A DNA stretch of 42,498 bases from an uncultured Oscillospiraceae bacterium. GTDB lineage: Bacteria; Bacillota; Clostridia; Oscillospirales; Oscillospiraceae. Under the pieces are notes generated by a model. That model did not search any database. It was not told where the DNA came from and saw only the letters and a list, made by a program, of their open reading frames with translations. This document shows positions 1 to 6,766 of this stretch, one piece after another; the first letter of the stretch is position 1; each line of letters opens with the position of its first letter. The position numbers were made by a program, and so were the translations under genes. The stretch is taken from positions 1 to 42,498 of the forward strand of contig CANQQB010000012.1 of assembly GCA_947625845.1 (NCBI GenBank), read 5' to 3'.

Positions 1-577
1 TCTGGGAGTCAAGGATGGTCCAGCCCTCGCGGTCGGCGATCTCCTTGAAGCCGTCGGTACGGCCGATCTGGGCGCCGGAACCGGTGGTGCCCTCGATGAC
101 CAGGGCGTTGATCTCCTCGATGCCCTTATCGGCGGCGTAGGCCTTCAGCCACTCGCCGCAGGCGCGGCCCTCGACCATGAAGTCGGAGCCAACCCAGGCC
201 ACGTACTTGTCGGAGTCGGTGATGGTACGGTCGATGACGATCACGGGGATGCCGGCGTCTTCGCACTCAGTCAGAACAGCGTCCCAGCCGGTCTCAACGA
301 TGGGGTCGACAATGATGTAGTCCATGCCCTGCTGGATGAAGTTGCGGATGGCTTCCAGCTGGACGGCGGAGTCGTTGTCGGCGTCCACGAAGGACAGGTC
401 ATAGCCGTTCTCCTCGGAGAACACTTCCTGCGCGGAGTTGGTGGAGGCGGCGCGCCAGTCGGACTCGTGGCCAACCTGGGCGAAGCCAACATGGATGAGG
501 TCATCGTCCGCAAAGGCGATGGCGCCCAGGCTCATGATCATCGCCAGGGCAAGAACAAGCGCAAGGATCTTCTTCAT
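1..577 (-). CDS. Sugar ABC transporter substrate-binding protein, type I periplasmic-binding fold (C-terminus beyond window)
   Basis: The reverse strand reads from an ATG at 577 out of the left edge, giving the first 192 residues. A signal peptide (MKKILALVLALAMIMSLG, then AIAFA before DDD) is followed by a type I binding-protein core. Visible family motifs are VGFAQVGHESDWR near residue 30, an IVDPIVETGW segment, PVIVIDRTI, and TTGSGAQIGRTDGF near residue 170; this pattern resembles the YtfQ-type sugar-binding proteins. A good ribosome site (ggaaggag) lies 10 bases upstream. The signal peptide has no lipobox cysteine, which is unusual for a Gram-positive binding protein. It diverges from an AraR-like regulator, which suggests local sugar-dependent control. 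The exact sugar cannot be read from the sequence. Confidence 0.9.
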   Translation of the reverse strand, partial: MKKILALVLALAMIMSLGAIAFADDDLIHVGFAQVGHESDWRAASTNSAQEVFSEENGYDLSFVDADNDSAVQLEAIRNFIQQGMDYIIVDPIVETGWDAVLTECEDAGIPVIVIDRTITDSDKYVAWVGSDFMVEGRACGEWLKAYAADKGIEEINALVIEGTTGSGAQIGRTDGFKEIADREGWTILDSQ

Positions 578-633
578 GTTTGGATTGCTCCTTCCTAAAA
601 TTATCCGGCTGTGACCGGACTTGTGATACTCGT

Positions 634-662
634 ATTAAATCAAAAAAGACGGGAGAAGTCAA
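634..662 (-). promoter_or_regulatory. Sigma-A-like promoter of the sugar-binding protein gene
   Basis: On the minus strand TTGACT (657-662) and TTTAAT (634-639) are separated by 17 bases. They stand about 57 bases upstream of the start codon at 577. Confidence 0.7.
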
Positions 663-827
663 CGGGATATTTGTGGTTTTCGCCAAATTTGTGCCAATTA
701 ATAAGACAAATCATCGACGGTTTGCATAATTATGAAACAAATTTTGAAAAACTCTTCCGAAATTCCCGAAATATAGTATAATAATTTTAGATTTATCCGC
801 AAATCGGTGTGTTGATTTAAGATGTCG

Positions 828-912
828 GGTCCGCGCCGTCCCGGCGAAAGTATTGGGCAAATTGCTCATTTCCCCGGCTTTCGCCGGGTCCGTTTTGGTG
901 GTTTCACGGACC
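828..912. promoter_or_regulatory. Two adjoining inverted repeats in the divergent intergenic region
   Basis: The 482-base gap between the sugar-binding protein and the regulator contains a perfect 11-bp inverted repeat (840-850 with 878-888, CCCGGCGAAAG/CTTTCGCCGGG). Its right arm shares two bases with a second 6-bp repeat (887-892 with 907-912, GGTCCG/CGGACC). CGGGTCCG occurs at both flanks of the first structure. The two helices could compete if transcribed. No known riboswitch class is recognised. The remainder of 578-827 is AT-rich with no gene seen. Confidence 0.45.
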
Positions 913-920
913 GCTCGGCA

Positions 921-1027
921 GAATTTGTATTCTTTTTAACGGGAAAAAGAACAACTTAGACGAATTTGTATCTTTTTCCCGGAAATCGTCCGGTTTTTAT
1001 GACGATTTGGCGCGAGTATGTTATAAT
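921..1027 (+). promoter_or_regulatory. Promoter with direct and inverted repeats ahead of the AraR-like regulator
   Basis: An extended -10 (TGT then TATAAT at 1022-1027) lies 32 bases before the regulator start, with a weak -35 (ATGACG, 999-1004). Upstream are two direct repeats of GAATTTGTATTCTTTTT type (921-937 and 962-977) and a perfect 10-bp inverted repeat GGGAAAAAGA/TCTTTTTCCC (941-950 and 971-980). These are plausible operator sites for one of the two adjoining regulators; that is inference. Confidence 0.55.
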
Positions 1028-1059
1028 GTATATATTAAAAGCAACAGGGGGGCGGGAAA

Positions 1060-2133
1060 ATGGCGCTGAAATACAGGCTCCTGGCGGACAGGCTCCGGGA
1101 GGAGATATACGTCCAGGGCTGGAAGGGCGGGCACAAGCTGCCCACGGAGGCGGAGCTGTCGGCCGCCTATTCCGTCAGCCGCCAGACGGTGCGGCGGGCC
1201 ATCGGCATATTGACGGAGGAGGGCATCGTGGTCTCCCGCCACGGCAGCGGCACCTATACCACGGGCATGAACCAGAATGCCGGTTCCCGCCAGGTGGCGG
1301 TAGTGTCCTCGTTTCTGGACGACTATATCTTTCCCACGGTCCTGCACGACGCGCAAAACGTCTTTTCCCGCCACGGCTACTCCGTGCTGATATTCGCCAC
1401 GGAAAACCAGGTCAGCCGGGAGCGGGAGATCTTGCAGACCCTGCTGGATCGGCCTGTGGCCGGGATATTGGTGGAGGGGTCCAAGACGGCGCTGCCCAGT
1501 CCCAACGCGGACCTCTACCAGAGCTTGCAGCGGGCCAGCGTGCCCATGGTGTTCCTCCACGGGGCATACGCCGAGCTGAGCGGCATCCCCTGCATCTCCG
1601 ACGACAATTACGGCGGCGGGTATAAGCTGGCCCGCTATCTCATCGACAAGGGCCACCGGTCAATCGGCGGCATCTTCAAATCCGACGACGCTCAGGGTCC
1701 CCAGCGCTATTACGGCTGCATCTCCGCCATCCGGGACCGGGGCCTTCCCATCCGGGACCGGAGTTTTTGCTGGTATGACACCACGGACAGGGCCGAGATG
1801 TTCTCGTCCGGGGACGGCGGCATGCTCCGACGGTTCATAACAGAGCGGCTGGACGGGGTGACGGCGGTGGTCTGCTACAACGACGAGGTGGCGTACCTGC
1901 TGATACGGGAGATGCTGGCTATGGGCCGCCGGGTGCCGGAGGATATGGCCGTGGTCAGCTTTGACAACAGCTACTACAGCCAGGTGGGTCCCGTGCACAT
2001 CACGTCCCTCTGGCACCGGCACAGCCGCATGGGTCAGGAGGCGGCGGAAGAGCTCATCCGCATCTTGCAGGGCCAGCCGGGCGTTTCCCGAAGCCTGGAC
2101 TGGGAGCTGATGGAGCGGGCCAGTAGCCGGTGA
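1060..2133 (+). CDS. GntR-type winged-helix / LacI-type sensor transcriptional regulator (AraR-like)
   Basis: 357 residues. The N-terminal 70 residues form a GntR winged helix (KLPTEAELSAAYSVSRQTVRRA, here residues about 27-48, with the wing GIVVSRHGSGTY). From about residue 80 a LacI/GalR sugar-sensing domain follows (VAVVSSFLDDYIFPTVLHD, later SVPMVFLHG, DDNYGGGYKLARYLIDKGH, VVCYNDEVAYLLIREM, VSFDNS). This two-part architecture is that of AraR of Bacillus, the arabinose repressor, so a sugar-responsive repressor is likely. The ATG follows a purine-rich GGGGGGCGGG site. It is divergent from the sugar-binding protein gene and probably cotranscribed with the AraC-type regulator 25 bases downstream. 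The effector sugar is unknown. Confidence 0.9.
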   Translation: MALKYRLLADRLREEIYVQGWKGGHKLPTEAELSAAYSVSRQTVRRAIGILTEEGIVVSRHGSGTYTTGMNQNAGSRQVAVVSSFLDDYIFPTVLHDAQNVFSRHGYSVLIFATENQVSREREILQTLLDRPVAGILVEGSKTALPSPNADLYQSLQRASVPMVFLHGAYAELSGIPCISDDNYGGGYKLARYLIDKGHRSIGGIFKSDDAQGPQRYYGCISAIRDRGLPIRDRSFCWYDTTDRAEMFSSGDGGMLRRFITERLDGVTAVVCYNDEVAYLLIREMLAMGRRVPEDMAVVSFDNSYYSQVGPVHITSLWHRHSRMGQEAAEELIRILQGQPGVSRSLDWELMERASSR

Positions 2134-2158
2134 CGCCGGATAGGAGGGAGGCGGGAGC

Positions 2159-3361
2159 ATGACGCTGGAAGACGCGCTCCGGGACCCGGAGCTCATTCCC
2201 CATGTGCGGCGGTGGCTGTTTGAGCAGCTTACCGGGAGCCTCATCGCTCCGGACCGGGCCGCGGTCATCGCCAGGCGCATCGGCGTGGACCTGGCGGCGG
2301 AGGCGTACGCGGTGGCGCTGTTCGACCTGCCGCCGCGAGATAGGAACGCCGGACCCCTGGCCGACCTGGCCGCCGAGGCGCGCCAGACGCTGCTGGCCTA
2401 TTTTTTGAAGTACTCGGAGTATATGCCCGTGCAGCTTGCCCCCGACCTGGGCGCGGTGCTCATCAAGGGCGAAGCCCGGCGGATGCCGGAGTTGACGGAC
2501 CGGTGCGTCCGCTGGGTCCGGGAGGCGCTGGACCGGGGGGGCAGCGGGAACTGGCACCTGGCCGTCAGCGACCCGGCGGAAGGCCTGGAGGCGCTGCCCG
2601 GGTGTTTGCAGCAGGCGTCCCGGCTGTGGTCGCTGCGGGTGCTGTGGCCGGACAGACAGGTCCTGCGGCCAGGCATGGAGCGCTCTGTGCAGCCGCCGGT
2701 CGACGAGGACGGTATACCGGACGTGGACCCGGCGCGGCTGGACCCACAGGATCTGTGCGCCTTTCTGGAAAGTGCCCGGCGGGAGGATGTGCCCGCCTGC
2801 GCGGAACAGTATTTAAAATCCATGCCAGAGACGGCCCGCTCCCGGACCCTGCGGACCTATGTACTGCTGAACGCCAGATTCGCCGCGGAGCGGTTCGTGA
2901 TGGGTCTGGGCATCCCGCGGGAGGCGTATGTGGAGCGGCTCGGAGCGTGGGACATGTCCCGTCTGGAGCCGGAACGGGCGCTGACCCGGACGCTTCTGGC
3001 CGCCATAGAAGCGCGGGACCAGAGCGCCGGCGGTGCCCGCGCCGGGACGCTGGGGGCGGCGCTGGACTATGTGGATAAGCGCTTCACGGACCCGGACCTG
3101 ACCCTGGCGGATACGGCGGAGGCGGCCGGCGTCACGGCCAGTTATCTGTCCGCGCTGTTCCGAAAAGAGCTGGGCAGGACCTTTTCCGACTATGTGACCG
3201 GCCGGCGCATGGAGCTTGCCCGCCGGCTGCTGCTGACCACGGACAAGCGTCCCGGCCAGATCGCACGTGCGGTGGGCTATCGGGACGGGCATTACTTCAG
3301 CGCCGTGTTTAAAAAGACCCAGGGCCGCACGCCTACGGACTTCCGCGCGGGACGAGCGTAG
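2159..3361 (+). CDS. AraC/XylS-family transcriptional regulator, orphan YesN-like without receiver domain
   Basis: 400 residues. The last 100 residues are a double helix-turn-helix of the AraC family (TLADTAEAAGVTASYLSALF, then GQIARAVGYRDGHYFSAVFK and the closing QGRTPTDFR). Residues about 10-190 resemble the GGDEF-like linker region found between the receiver and the DNA-binding domain in YesN-type response regulators, but there is no phosphoacceptor receiver domain. It starts with ATG after TAGGAGGGAGGCGGG. It sits 25 bases behind the AraR-like gene and is probably in the same transcript, so the two may act together on the divergent sugar uptake operon. What it senses is not visible. Confidence 0.85.
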   Translation: MTLEDALRDPELIPHVRRWLFEQLTGSLIAPDRAAVIARRIGVDLAAEAYAVALFDLPPRDRNAGPLADLAAEARQTLLAYFLKYSEYMPVQLAPDLGAVLIKGEARRMPELTDRCVRWVREALDRGGSGNWHLAVSDPAEGLEALPGCLQQASRLWSLRVLWPDRQVLRPGMERSVQPPVDEDGIPDVDPARLDPQDLCAFLESARREDVPACAEQYLKSMPETARSRTLRTYVLLNARFAAERFVMGLGIPREAYVERLGAWDMSRLEPERALTRTLLAAIEARDQSAGGARAGTLGAALDYVDKRFTDPDLTLADTAEAAGVTASYLSALFRKELGRTFSDYVTGRRMELARRLLLTTDKRPGQIARAVGYRDGHYFSAVFKKTQGRTPTDFRAGRA

Positions 3362-3417
3362 TTGTAAATGGGTATAATTCGCCTGGGGCAGGGAACACTT
3401 GCCTCGGGTGATGCTTT

Positions 3418-4053
3418 ATGGACGACGTAAAGACGGAGGACATCAAAGAGCTTGGGACCAGCGCGCCGTCGGCCATCCAGGTGCTCACGGTCATCGGCCA
3501 GATCGAGGGCCACCAGGTGCTGGCGGAGGAAAACAAGACCACGAAATATGAGCACGTCATGCCCTTGCTGGCGGCGGTGGAGGAATCCCCAGACGTGCAG
3601 GGGCTGCTCATCCTTTTAAACACCGTGGGCGGGGACATCGAGGCGGGTCTTGCCATCGCGGAGCTGATCGCGGGCATGAAAAAGCCCACCGCGTCCCTGG
3701 TCCTGGGCGGCGGGCACTCCATCGGCGTGCCCCTGGCGGTGGCGGCCAAGCGCAGCTTCATCGCTCCCAGCGCCTCCATGACCATCCATCCCGTGCGCAT
3801 GAACGGCACGGTCATCGGCGTCAGCCAGACCTATGAATACTTTGCCCGGACCCAGGAGCGTATCGTCCGGTTCGTGACCGCCAACTCCCACATCGGCCGG
3901 GAGAGATTCCTGGGCTACATGCTCAAGACCGGGGAGCTGGCCAACGACGTGGGCAGCATCGTGGACGGGGAAGAGGCGGTGACCTGCGGGCTGATGGACT
4001 CGCTGGGGAGCCTGGCAGACGCACTGGCCTGGCTGCACGGACAGGCAAACTGA
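3418..4053 (+). CDS. TepA/ClpP-like serine protease
   Basis: 211 residues of the ClpP/crotonase fold. The segment LLILLNTVGGDIEAGLAIAE (64-83) is the family's strand-turn motif. The likely nucleophile is Ser101 in GGGHSIG and the likely general base His124 in MTIHPVR, matching the TepA (translocation-enhancing protein) branch rather than true ClpP, which has a differently spaced ASMG-type site. There is no signal peptide or membrane segment, so it is probably cytosolic. The start codon has only a weak ribosome site (GGGTGATG), and 56 bases separate it from the AraC gene, so translation may be modest or coupled to read-through from the operon. Confidence 0.85.
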   Translation: MDDVKTEDIKELGTSAPSAIQVLTVIGQIEGHQVLAEENKTTKYEHVMPLLAAVEESPDVQGLLILLNTVGGDIEAGLAIAELIAGMKKPTASLVLGGGHSIGVPLAVAAKRSFIAPSASMTIHPVRMNGTVIGVSQTYEYFARTQERIVRFVTANSHIGRERFLGYMLKTGELANDVGSIVDGEEAVTCGLMDSLGSLADALAWLHGQAN

Positions 4054-4094
4054 AAAAAGAGGGGCAAGCGGGCGCAAATTTAGCAGATTTGTGC

Positions 4095-4123
4095 TTGACA
4101 ATTTCGGAAAACAATGGCATAAT
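4095..4123 (+). promoter_or_regulatory. Promoter of tRNA-Gln
   Basis: TTGACA (4095-4100), a 17-base spacer and CATAAT (4118-4123), ending 18 bases before the mature tRNA. Confidence 0.75.
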
Positions 4124-4141
4124 ACACACCGTTCCGAATAT

Positions 4142-4215
4142 AGCGGGATTGTGTAAAGGTAGCACAGCGGACTCTGACTCCGTATGTGAGGGTTCGAATC
4201 CTTCTCCCGCTGCCA
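4142..4215 (+). tRNA. tRNA-Gln (anticodon CUG)
   Basis: Cloverleaf seen by eye: acceptor AGCGGGA/TCCCGCT, discriminator G, encoded CCA at 4213-4215. The anticodon stem GCGGA/TCCGT closes the loop CTCTGAC, giving anticodon CTG. The T-arm has GGTTCGAATCC. It reads CAG codons. Small toxin-antitoxin type genes begin directly downstream, a common pattern beside tRNA integration sites, though no second attachment copy was found. Confidence 0.95.
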
Positions 4216-4293
4216 ACCCGGAAAGTGTTGCGTTACCAATGCTTTCCGGGTTTTCCCTTTATTCTAAGCATAAGGTACGGAAGGAAGGCCTAT

Positions 4294-4431
4294 TTGAACA
4301 AGTTCATGCGCGTAGAAGTAAGAATGACGCGGGAGAAATGCGCAACTGTAAAGGCTCACGGGGAAAGCGTGAACGGCTTCATCACCAGGGCCATTGATGA
4401 GACCATCGAGCGGGACAGTGGAAAGGAGTGA
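4294..4431 (+). CDS. Small ribbon-helix-helix (Arc/CopG-like) protein
   Basis: 45 residues if begun at TTG 4294, which has a strong site (AAGGAAGG, 4281-4288) five bases upstream; the ATG at 4306 has none at proper distance. The sequence has the beta-strand-helix-helix pattern of short RHH antitoxin relatives (MRVEVRMTREKCATVKAHGE, then SVNGFITRAIDETIERD). Full-length relatives usually have an extra N-terminal tail, so this may be a minimal or clipped version. It lies 6 bases upstream of an antitoxin-like gene and probably belongs to that operon. Its role as DNA-binding regulator or antitoxin is inferred. Confidence 0.6.
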   Translation: MNKFMRVEVRMTREKCATVKAHGESVNGFITRAIDETIERDSGKE

Positions 4432-4437
4432 AAGCAA

Positions 4438-4653
4438 ATGAGCAACAAAGAACTGTGCATCAAGCTGCTGGACAGTGTGCCGGAGTATAAGATCGGCTAT
4501 GTGCTTGCCTATCTCCAGGGCATCACCGCCGATGAAGAGGCGGACGACCGCTTTTGTCAGCGGATGCTTGAAAACTATGAAAACGACCCGGACCCGGATA
4601 AGGACCAGACTGTCACTCTGGAAGAGTGCAAGCGGGAGTGGGGGCTGGATTGA
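4438..4653 (+). CDS. Antitoxin-like small protein preceding RelE
   Basis: 71 residues, strongly acidic toward the C-terminus (DEEADDRFCQRM, YENDPDPDKD, TLEECKREWGLD). The sequence pattern (EYKIGYVLAYLQGITADEEA) is one I associate with small proteins found ahead of RelE-type toxins in Clostridia. The ribosome site GGAAAGGAG precedes the ATG. Its stop overlaps the toxin start by one base (TGATG), the classical arrangement of antitoxin and toxin with coupled translation. The antitoxin role rests on this context. Confidence 0.7.
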   Translation: MSNKELCIKLLDSVPEYKIGYVLAYLQGITADEEADDRFCQRMLENYENDPDPDKDQTVTLEECKREWGLD

Positions 4654-4904
4654 TGTACCGGATCGTTCTGAAGAAGAGCGCAAAGAAATTTATAGACCGG
4701 CTGCCGCGCAATGAGAAAGTGCGCATCGTTTCGGCCATTGAGCAGCTCCCAAATGGGGAGGACATCAAGCAACTCAAAGGACATCCCGGGATGCTTCGGC
4801 TTCGGGTAGGTGAGTATCGTATCATTTACACAGTGGATCACGGAAGATTGGTGGTGTATGTGATCGACGCCGGACCGCGGGGACAAATTTACAACCGATA
4901 CTGA
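4653..4904 (+). CDS. RelE/ParE-family toxin
   Basis: 83 residues with the compact RelE fold pattern: MYRIVLKKSAKKFIDRLPRN at the N-terminus, EQLPNGEDIKQLKGHPGMLR in the middle, then LRVGEYRIIYTVDHGRLVVY and the final R of GPRGQIYNRY. Members usually act as ribosome-dependent mRNA interferases or gyrase poisons. The ATG overlaps the stop of the preceding antitoxin-like gene, so I begin it at 4653. Which toxin subgroup it belongs to cannot be settled from the sequence alone. Confidence 0.85.
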   Translation: MYRIVLKKSAKKFIDRLPRNEKVRIVSAIEQLPNGEDIKQLKGHPGMLRLRVGEYRIIYTVDHGRLVVYVIDAGPRGQIYNRY

Positions 4905-4941
4905 CGGCAAAAGAGCGGGACAGCGGAAAGGAGTGACGGAT

Positions 4942-5193
4942 ATGCCGGAGATAGCGCGGTTTTACGGCATCGTGATCAAGATGTTTTTCAAGCCGAAGGA
5001 GCATGAACCCAGCCATATACATGCTCTGTATGGGGAGTATATGGGAGAGTTCAATATCCAGAGCATGGAGATGCTTCAGGGGGATCTGCCGATCAAGGCG
5101 CAGGAGCTCGTCCGGGAATGGCTGGGCGCTCACCAGGAAGAGCTGCAGGAGATGTGGGACAGCCAGATCATACGGAAGCTCCCGCCGCTGTGA
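4942..5193 (+). CDS. DUF4160 domain protein
   Basis: 83 residues beginning at ATG 4942, eight bases after GGAAAGGAG; the GTG nine bases earlier lacks a spaced site. The sequence carries the DUF4160 hallmark: RFYGIVIKMFFKPKEHEPSH followed by IHALYGEYMGEFNI and a C-terminal helical part LVREWLGAHQEELQEMW. DUF4160 proteins commonly lie immediately upstream of DUF2442 proteins, as here, and the pair is often discussed as toxin-antitoxin-like, though the biochemical role is not established. Confidence 0.8.
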   Translation: MPEIARFYGIVIKMFFKPKEHEPSHIHALYGEYMGEFNIQSMEMLQGDLPIKAQELVREWLGAHQEELQEMWDSQIIRKLPPL

Positions 5194-5206
5194 GGGGGTG
5201 TCGGGC

Positions 5207-5470
5207 ATGATACAGAGGATCATAAAGCTGGTCCCGCTCCCGGATTATCAACTGGCGGCTGCCTTTGACGATGGCCGGAAGGTAATATACGATGTAAAAG
5301 ACGATATGAAGCTGCCGGGTTATCAGCTTCTCGCGGAGGTACCGGGCCTTTTCCAGCAGGTCCAGTTGGACGAGAGCCGGACGTGTGTATTTTGGAGCGA
5401 CGAGATCGACCTGCCCAGTCACGCCGTATATGAATACGGCAAGCCGGTGGAAGAACTGCCGGTGATATAA
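5207..5470 (+). CDS. DUF2442 domain protein
   Basis: 87 residues from ATG 5207, behind a GAGGGGGTG site. It shows the DUF2442 pattern: a short beta hairpin LPDYQLAAAFDDGRKVIYDV followed by FWSDEIDLPSHAVYEYGKPV. It is 13 bases downstream of the DUF4160 gene and is the last gene before a bidirectional terminator. A partner role with DUF4160 is inferred from gene order only. Confidence 0.8.
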   Translation: MIQRIIKLVPLPDYQLAAAFDDGRKVIYDVKDDMKLPGYQLLAEVPGLFQQVQLDESRTCVFWSDEIDLPSHAVYEYGKPVEELPVI

Positions 5471-5590
5471 CCGCCGGGGATTACGTGCGGGACAGCGCCA
5501 TAAACTGGGATTGACCGTGTTGAGCGGGATCGGGGTGCCGACTGTCCGAGAGAATTTGCGGCTTCCAGAGCATACTTCCCCTGCCATCAA

Positions 5591-5627
5591 AAAAAGCCCT
5601 GTGACCATCGCGGTCACAGGGCTTTTT
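5591..5627. terminator. Bidirectional intrinsic terminator
   Basis: AGCCCTGTGACC (5595-5606) pairs perfectly with GGTCACAGGGCT (5612-5623) around a 5-base loop, flanked by A-tract and T-tract. It sits between the convergent DUF2442 and fructokinase genes. Confidence 0.9.
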
Positions 5628-5645
5628 GCTATACCGTATCTTCTT

Positions 5646-6602
5646 TCATTCGGCCAGTTTTTGCAGCACCTCGGCGTATGCCGGGACGCTGGAGATGCCG
5701 CCGAAGCGGGTGGCGGAAAGGCCTGCGCTGGCGCAGGCAAAGCGCGCCGTGTCGGCCAGCTCCTGTTCTGTGAGCTCCCGCACGTCCTTGCCGAGCTGCA
5801 ACAGCTTCCAGACCGCGCTGCCGCCGAAGATGTCGCCCGCGCCGGTGGTGTCCGCCACCTGGATACCGGCCAGGCCGGGCACCCGGCCCTCCGCCACGGG
5901 GTTTTTGAACACACAGCCGTCCGGGCCGCAGGTGACGAAAACAAGCCCCGCGCCAAACTGCTGCAAAATATGTCGGGCACCTTCCTCCGGCGTCATGCCG
6001 AAGAGAAATTCCACTTCCTCGTCGCTGATCTTTACCACGTCCGCCTGCCCCAGACCCCAGAGCATCAGTTCTTTTGCCTCGTCCAGGCTCTTCCACAGGG
6101 GCTTGCGCAGATTGGGGTCAAAGGTGATGAGCTTGCCTTTTTTCCGGGCATAGGCCACCGCGCGGGCCGTGGTGCCGCGGGCCGGCTGGTCGGTCAGGGA
6201 CAGGGTGCCGAAGTGAAACGCGCGGGCCTCGTCGATCAGCCCCAGGTCCAGCTCTTCAAACCGCAGGCATGTGTCCGCTCCCGGCTTTCTGGCGAAGGAA
6301 AACTCCCGGTCGCCGCTCTCGTCCAGGGTGACGAAAGCCAGGGTGGTGAACACGTCCGGGTCCGTCACAACGCCGCGGGTGTCGATACCGGACCGGGCCA
6401 GGGTCTTGAGCAGCATCATGCCGAAGGCGTCGTTGCCCACCTTGCCCAGCAGGGCCGTTTTGGCACCGAATTTCGCCAGCGCAGCCAGGAAATTCGCCGG
6501 CGCGCCGCCGGGATGGGCAGCCATGGTGGGGTAGCCGTCGCCATCCGCGCTGAGGGTGGTGAAGTCGATGAGCAGTTCGCCAAGCGCTACAACGTCGATC
6601 AT
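5646..6602 (-). CDS. Fructokinase, PfkB (ribokinase) family
   Basis: 318 residues. It has both PfkB signatures: GGAPANF (32-38), the sugar-binding loop, and DTTGAGD (251-257) with Asp257 as catalytic base and the anion hole. The overall pattern (EVALGELLIDFT-like start, FARKPGADTCLRFEELDLGL, ITFDPNLRKPLW, VVKISDEEVEFL) is that of bacterial fructokinases, which phosphorylate fructose to fructose-6-phosphate with ATP. The ATG follows GGGGAGGAACTGACT and has a near-consensus promoter. It is divergent from rsmA. A related substrate such as another ketohexose cannot be excluded. Confidence 0.9.
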   Translation of the reverse strand: MIDVVALGELLIDFTTLSADGDGYPTMAAHPGGAPANFLAALAKFGAKTALLGKVGNDAFGMMLLKTLARSGIDTRGVVTDPDVFTTLAFVTLDESGDREFSFARKPGADTCLRFEELDLGLIDEARAFHFGTLSLTDQPARGTTARAVAYARKKGKLITFDPNLRKPLWKSLDEAKELMLWGLGQADVVKISDEEVEFLFGMTPEEGARHILQQFGAGLVFVTCGPDGCVFKNPVAEGRVPGLAGIQVADTTGAGDIFGGSAVWKLLQLGKDVRELTEQELADTARFACASAGLSATRFGGISSVPAYAEVLQKLAE

Positions 6603-6670
6603 AGTCAGTTCCTCCCCTTGATATCCTCTGCCTGCGGGCGGTGGTTTATGCGCGTATCCGCGCTGGGACT

Positions 6671-6699
6671 ATTGTACGTCCCCAGGGGAAATTTGTCAA
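6671..6699 (-). promoter_or_regulatory. Promoter of the fructokinase gene
   Basis: On the minus strand, TTGACA (6694-6699), a 17-base spacer and TACAAT (6671-6676). Confidence 0.8.
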
Positions 6700-6731
6700 T
6701 CGCCGGACCGGGACAGGCGGGAATTTTGCTG

Positions 6732-6760
6732 TTGCTTTTGGCGGGGTGCAGTGGTAAAAT
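6732..6760 (+). promoter_or_regulatory. Promoter of rsmA, predicted to give a leaderless transcript
   Basis: TTGCTT (6732-6737), a 17-base spacer and TAAAAT (6755-6760). Only six bases separate the -10 from the rsmA ATG at 6767, so transcription should begin at or within a base or two of the start codon. Confidence 0.65.
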
Positions 6761-6766
6761 CACCGC

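Noticed and set aside
4089-4397. A 102-codon frame running through tRNA-Gln
   Set aside because: It crosses the tRNA and overlaps the better-supported RHH frame in another phase.
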